A DNA stretch of 9,423 bases from an uncultured Bacillota bacterium (GTDB lineage: Bacteria > Bacillota > Clostridia > Tissierellales > Tepidimicrobiaceae). Position 1 is the stretch's first letter, and each line of letters begins with the position of its first letter. The notes beneath the pieces were generated by a model, which did no database searches, was not told where the DNA came from, and saw only the letters and a program-made list of their open reading frames with translations. The stretch covers positions 1 to 9,423 of the forward strand of contig CALBUB010000075.1 of NCBI GenBank assembly GCA_937967955.1, given 5' to 3'. Below, piece after piece: positions 6,376-9,423 of this stretch. A program made the translations under genes and the position numbers.

Positions 6376-7189
6376 TTCTTGCCCTCCACTTTAAAACAAA
6401 AGATGGCTGTTGTTCCTTCGGCTTGTACATGTCTATTAGGATCTGCTTTAAAGTCTTTGAGTCTAAATACCTGGCTAAACTTCCTCTTTCTGCTATTGAA
6501 ATAGAGCCAGTTTCTTCTGAAACTACTATGGCTAAGCAATCAGATCTTTCTGATATACCTAAAGCTGCTCTATGTCTAGTACCTAAATCTTTACTTAAGG
6601 ACATGTTATCAGTTAGAGGAAGGAAACAACCTGCCGCCTTAATTTTATCATCCTTTATGATTACTGCACCATCATGAAGAGGTGTGTTGGGGATGAATAT
6701 ATTGATAAGAAGGTCACTTGAAACTTTACCATCTATCCTAGTTCCAGTTTCTACTACTTCATTTAAGCCCGTTTCCCTTTCAATGACTATCAAAGCTCCA
6801 ATTTTTTGTCTAGAAAGAGATGCTACTGCATCCACTATCTCATTAAAAACTTCGCTTAGACTCTCACTTTTTATTTCCATAAAAGATTTAGTGAAAAATC
6901 TACTTCTACCTATGTATTCTAAACCTCTTCTCAATTCTGGTTGAAAAACTATTAAAATAGCTATAAGACCCACTGTCATGGTGGTATCCAATATCCAATT
7001 TAATGTGTATAACTCAAGCCATTCACTAACCTTTGTTAGGGCAAACAACATAAATATACCCTTAGTTAGCTGTTCAGCCCTAGTTTCCCTAATAAGCATC
7101 AGTATTTTATAAAAAGCCATAGCTACTATTAAAATATCAAATATATCTCTAATCCTAATATTCAAAAATAAGTCTTTTATATATTGCAA
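6356..7189 (-). CDS. cdaA: CdaA, membrane diadenylate cyclase (c-di-AMP synthase)
   Basis: This 277-residue protein is the membrane-bound diadenylate cyclase of Firmicutes (also called DacA or YbbP), which condenses two ATP into the essential second messenger c-di-AMP. Three predicted membrane helices (about 16-34, 41-60 and 64-82) are followed by a coiled linker and the DAC (DisA_N) domain. The catalytic motifs are intact: DGA at 173-175 in PLHDGAVII, and GTRHRAA at 203-209. The start is TTG. An in-frame TAA lies two codons upstream and the first internal ATG (residue 24) falls within helix 1, so the TTG is the only sensible start; AAGGTGG precedes it by about eight bases. The gene lies 113 bases after capA and overlaps cdaR by 20 bases, the canonical pairing of cyclase and regulator. 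The less favourable TTG start may keep expression low. Confidence 0.95.
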   Translation of the reverse strand: MQYIKDLFLNIRIRDIFDILIVAMAFYKILMLIRETRAEQLTKGIFMLFALTKVSEWLELYTLNWILDTTMTVGLIAILIVFQPELRRGLEYIGRSRFFTKSFMEIKSESLSEVFNEIVDAVASLSRQKIGALIVIERETGLNEVVETGTRIDGKVSSDLLINIFIPNTPLHDGAVIIKDDKIKAAGCFLPLTDNMSLSKDLGTRHRAALGISERSDCLAIVVSEETGSISIAERGSLARYLDSKTLKQILIDMYKPKEQQPSFVLKWRARNGQREE

Positions 7190-7212
7190 GGATTACCCAC
7201 CTTTTTTTGCAA
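7184..7212 (-). promoter_or_regulatory. Inverted repeat flanking the cdaA ribosome binding site
   Basis: TTGCAA occurs at 7207-7212 and again at 7184-7189, where it contains the TTG start codon of cdaA. The hexamer is its own reverse complement, so the two copies could pair in the mRNA and enclose the AAGGTGG ribosome binding site. With the added GG/CC pair this would mildly sequester the start. The stem is short and its significance is uncertain. Confidence 0.25.
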
Positions 7213-7244
7213 TTTAGCCTTTTTAAGCACCATTGCTACTTACT

Positions 7245-7273
7245 ATTATATACTAATTATAAAACAACTTAAA
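7245..7273 (-). promoter_or_regulatory. Candidate cdaA promoter
   Basis: In the 113-base gap between capA and cdaA the minus strand has a perfect TATAAT at 7245-7250. The hexamer 17 bases upstream (TTTAAG, 7268-7273) is a poor -35. The region is AT-rich, so a chance -10 is possible. If real, the leader before the TTG would be about 50 bases. Confidence 0.4.
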
Positions 7274-7301
7274 CTGTATTTTAGCAAAAAGAAATAAAAG
7301 T

Positions 7302-7316
7302 ACTATTGGTAATAGT
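7302..7316 (-). terminator. Weak terminator-like hairpin at the end of the CapA gene
   Basis: ACTATT and AATAGT form a perfect 6-bp stem with a 3-base loop spanning the stop codon of the CapA gene. On the minus strand a T-rich run (ACTTTTATTTCTTTTT) follows directly. The stem is nearly all A-T pairs, so termination would be inefficient at best, and some read-through into cdaA is likely. Confidence 0.3.
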
Positions 7317-8511
7317 GGGAAAATTGTGACATGACTTCCATGGTGTCTTTATAGGATTCATGTATTCTATCTTGCTCAATAGAATCCAATTTATTTAGTA
7401 AGCTATCATCCTTTAAGAAATCCTCTATTGGTATTATTTCAAAATTAATATTATTGCCTTCACTATATTTCCTAACCCATGTTGGCAGGTACTCTATGTG
7501 AACTATATTTGTGATGTCACTATTTAAATCTTTCTCTACATGGACTTTAACCATAATTCCATCTTCTGTATACTTATTTCCCATAGTTTTTTCTCTCTGA
7601 TTAGATATAAAGTTACCCATAGAATGGATTATAAAATTATTTTTGCCCCCATATTCAATTATCTCACTTTTTTGTATCACATGGGGATGGCTGCCAAATA
7701 TTATATTAGCTCCCCATTCTACCATTTTTCTACCTAGCTCTAATTGGTACTGGCTAGGCTCCCTTTCATATTCATTCCCCCAATGGATTATTACTGCTAT
7801 TAAATCAACATCCATACTTTTAGCTTTATCTATATCCTTTTTAATCTTCTCTTCATCAATTTTACTAACCATATAAGACATTTCTTCTTCTGTTAAAAAA
7901 CCTTCTAAACCATTGTAGCCATAACAATAGGATAGAAAGGCTATCTTTATTCCGTTACTTTCTTCTATCAATATGTGTTCTTGCTGGGACTTATAAGTTC
8001 CAATGTTTTTCATTCCAAAGCTTTCAATATGTGCAATAGTATTTATCAAACCCTGTTTTCCCTGGTCTAATGCATGATTATTATTTGTATTTAATATATC
8101 AAAACCAGCCTCTTTAAGGGCTAAAAGGGTCTCTACAGGCGAATTGAACCTGGGATAACCTGATACACCTATTTCATTTCCATAGGTTACAGTTTCAAAA
8201 TTGCCTATAGCTATATCTGCTGATTCAATATGTCCTTTTACATATTTAAATACATCTGAAAAATCATAGGATTGAGTATCTGAACGGAAAGCTGCCTTTA
8301 CTTGAGGCATATGAAACATTATGTCACCAACTGCTAATACGGTTGCTTGTGCCTTTTTTTCTTCTACTTCCTCTTCTATAGGTTCCTCATCTATTATATC
8401 CCTTTCTTTACCAATATCTGGCTTAATAATGTCTGTCCAATTATCACTTAAAGAAACGTAGGCCAATAAGCCTACTAAAACTAATAAAAATACTAATAAT
8501 GTTTTCTTCAT
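7303..8511 (-). CDS. CapA-family protein (poly-gamma-glutamate capsule-type metallophosphoesterase fold)
   Basis: This 402-residue protein has an amino-terminal hydrophobic signal or anchor (residues 4-20, after MKK), an acidic linker (about 36-54, rich in E and D) and a CapA (PGA_cap) domain with a calcineurin-like metallophosphoesterase fold. Likely metal-binding motifs are visible: GDIMFH at 62-67, GNFET at 103-107, NTNNNHALDQG at 141-151, HWGNEYE at 243-249, GSHPHV at 273-278 and SMGNF at 297-301. Probably it is anchored outside the membrane. CapA/PgsA homologues take part in poly-gamma-glutamate capsule synthesis or export, but no capB or capC lies nearby, so this is a stand-alone family member whose substrate is unknown. 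The ATG has AAGGAAGGTG ahead of it. A good promoter sits in the 70-base gap before it, so it can be transcribed independently of prsW. Confidence 0.88.
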   Translation of the reverse strand: MKKTLLVFLLVLVGLLAYVSLSDNWTDIIKPDIGKERDIIDEEPIEEEVEEKKAQATVLAVGDIMFHMPQVKAAFRSDTQSYDFSDVFKYVKGHIESADIAIGNFETVTYGNEIGVSGYPRFNSPVETLLALKEAGFDILNTNNNHALDQGKQGLINTIAHIESFGMKNIGTYKSQQEHILIEESNGIKIAFLSYCYGYNGLEGFLTEEEMSYMVSKIDEEKIKKDIDKAKSMDVDLIAVIIHWGNEYEREPSQYQLELGRKMVEWGANIIFGSHPHVIQKSEIIEYGGKNNFIIHSMGNFISNQREKTMGNKYTEDGIMVKVHVEKDLNSDITNIVHIEYLPTWVRKYSEGNNINFEIIPIEDFLKDDSLLNKLDSIEQDRIHESYKDTMEVMSQFSHYYQ

Positions 8512-8542
8512 GCTGCACCTTCCTTTATAAATCTTTAATTGA

Positions 8543-8571
8543 ATTTTATTACTTTACAAATCCCCTGTCTA
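8543..8571 (-). promoter_or_regulatory. Predicted sigma-A promoter of the CapA-family gene
   Basis: On the minus strand TAGACA (8566-8571, five of six to TTGACA) is followed after exactly 17 bases by TAAAAT (8543-8548, five of six to TATAAT). Transcription would start near 8536, about 25 bases before the ATG at 8511, leaving room for the ribosome binding site. It starts only about 10 bases after the prsW stop, so the CapA gene need not depend on prsW read-through. Confidence 0.6.
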
Positions 8572-8581
8572 CTAAAAAATG

Positions 8582-9292
8582 TTAGCTATCTCTATTTATA
8601 TCCAATTTCCTATTTTTTGAGTCATAAATAAATTTGTTTAATTTTCTTTGGTTTATCAACCAAATGTAGATTACATATGGAATAAACAACACACTTAGCT
8701 GAGGTATGCCTGAAGATAGTATGAAATTAAAGCCTCCATGAAGTAATATTGGCATGTAAAGGGATCTTCTTAAGTTAATCCTTTTATCCCTTTCATCTGT
8801 ATTAAATTTAGCTAATGATAAATAGTAACCCATTGTTATGGCAAAAACAGCATGGGCAGGTACTGAAAATATACCCCTATACAAGCCAACATGAGGATTG
8901 TTTGCATATCTAAAAACTACGTATACTATATTTTCAACGGTGGCAAATCCCATAGATGCAAATACACTATATATAATTCCATCTAATCTCTCATTAAAAT
9001 ATTTAGTTCTGTAAGGTACTTTTAATACTATTAGTCTCTTAAAATACTCTTCTGTTAAACCTGCAACTATAAAGGATGTATAAAAAGCATATAACAATTC
9101 TGTTCTAAAAAATATATTTATTCTAAGGAAAAACTCTTCTACAATTATAATGGGTATTACTGATAAAGCTCCTAAAAAATAGGTTAATACTAGTATTTTA
9201 AAAGGCTCCCTATCATATCTATCGCTTAGATAAAGGCCTAAAATTATAACTATAGCTGGAGTTACAGCTATGATGAACAATCTTATATCCAA
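8582..9292 (-). CDS. prsW: PrsW-family intramembrane glutamic protease
   Basis: This polytopic membrane protein of 236 residues belongs to the PrsW family, related to CAAX-type intramembrane proteases. Hydrophobic segments occur near residues 5-22, 32-52, 64-80, 104-127, 142-161, 179-195 and 199-214. The family signature is intact: an EExxK motif at 81-85 (TEEYFK), DGIIY at 104-108, an E-N pair at 120-121, H147 in VPAHAVFA and H185 in LLHGGFNF. In Bacillus, PrsW makes a site-1 cut in the anti-sigma factor RsiW during cell-envelope stress; no anti-sigma gene is in this window, so the target is unknown. I chose the TTG at 9292 because GGGAGGAG lies seven or so bases before it. The alternative TTG at 9307 would place that ribosome binding site inside the coding region. 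Function by family is solid, substrate is not. Confidence 0.88.
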   Translation of the reverse strand: MDIRLFIIAVTPAIVIILGLYLSDRYDREPFKILVLTYFLGALSVIPIIIVEEFFLRINIFFRTELLYAFYTSFIVAGLTEEYFKRLIVLKVPYRTKYFNERLDGIIYSVFASMGFATVENIVYVVFRYANNPHVGLYRGIFSVPAHAVFAITMGYYLSLAKFNTDERDKRINLRRSLYMPILLHGGFNFILSSGIPQLSVLFIPYVIYIWLINQRKLNKFIYDSKNRKLDINRDS

Positions 9293-9293
9293 A

Positions 9294-9305
9294 ATATCTC
9301 CTCCC
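9294..9305 (-). promoter_or_regulatory. prsW ribosome binding site that decides the start
   Basis: On the minus strand GGGAGGAG is followed by ATAT and then the TTG at 9292. The spacing suits initiation at this TTG and not at the TTG at 9307, which overlaps the site. The same purine run has an 8-base complementary copy upstream at 9344-9351. Confidence 0.7.
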
Positions 9306-9386
9306 AAACAAGAGTATAACTTAACATATATTATTAGTAAGAAGGAGGAGAATAATCCAAGGGATTAATTAGAAAAAAGTTTATTA

Positions 9387-9422
9387 TTAGGTCATTTTAT
9401 TAAAATTAGCTATTGCATATAG
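9387..9422 (-). CDS. Possible last codons of an upstream gene
   Basis: In one minus-strand frame the window edge stays open for 11 codons (reading LYAIANFNKMT) and then meets three consecutive in-frame stops, TAA TAA TAA. The other two frames close within six codons. This could be the carboxyl terminus of an upstream gene on the same strand, but the stretch is too short to identify and chance openness cannot be excluded. Confidence 0.25.
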   Translation of the reverse strand, partial: LYAIANFNKMT

Positions 9423-9423
9423 G

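Noticed and set aside
6345..6539. Minus-strand 64-codon frame overlapping the ends of cdaA and cdaR
   Set aside because: It is a different frame inside intact cdaA, with no family features. The cdaA and cdaR frames account for this DNA.
9290..9307. prsW start at the TTG at 9307, adding five residues
   Set aside because: The added codons are the GGGAGGAG ribosome binding site itself. The TTG at 9292 is correctly spaced from it.
9340..9423. Divergent plus-strand gene using AAGGAGGAG at 9343-9350
   Set aside because: No ATG, GTG or TTG occurs at a workable distance, and the frame is soon closed by TAA/TAG codons.

Overview
The window comes from a low-GC, AT-rich bacterial chromosome, most likely a strictly anaerobic, amino-acid-fermenting member of the Firmicutes (Clostridia or Tissierellia type). 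Four things point there: strong purine-rich ribosome binding sites (AAGGAGG-like), A/T-ending codons, a ferredoxin-dependent 2-oxoacid oxidoreductase next to phosphate butyryltransferase and butyrate kinase, and a CdaA-CdaR pair. The genus is inferred, not read. Every convincing gene lies on the minus strand, so transcription runs from high to low coordinates. No tRNA, rRNA, insertion sequence, CRISPR array or phage gene was seen, and no gap between genes exceeds 220 bases.

In transcription order, the right part (9423 to 7303) holds the possible last codons of an upstream gene, a PrsW-family membrane protease (8582-9292) and a CapA-family metallophosphoesterase-like surface protein (7303-8511) with its own good sigma-A-type promoter. 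The centre (7189 to 5146) is the c-di-AMP module: cdaA (diadenylate cyclase, TTG start) overlapping cdaR (YbbR-domain regulator) by 20 bases. glmM, which often follows this pair in Firmicutes, is absent. A 219-base regulatory gap (4927-5145) follows. It holds a GC-rich hairpin just after cdaR, a probable promoter and three dyads, including a 13-bp-stem hairpin at the predicted transcription start of the next operon.

The left part (4926 to 1) is a tightly spaced seven-gene catabolic operon: ptb, buk, an unnamed P-loop NTPase gene, a 2x[4Fe-4S] ferredoxin subunit (vorD-like), vorB, the TPP-binding subunit (vorA-like) and the first 48 codons of the gamma subunit (vorC-like), cut by the window edge. 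Together these would take a 2-oxoacid, most plausibly a branched-chain one from valine, leucine or isoleucine. The oxidoreductase makes acyl-CoA and reduced ferredoxin, Ptb makes acyl phosphate, and Buk makes the carboxylic acid and ATP. That is the oxidative branch of Stickland-type fermentation, analogous to the Bacillus ptb-bcd-buk-bkd operon but with a ferredoxin enzyme in place of the BKD dehydrogenase complex.

Nothing here is clearly a wholly new system. The best candidates for something undescribed are the P-loop NTPase embedded in the energy operon and the compound control region upstream of ptb.
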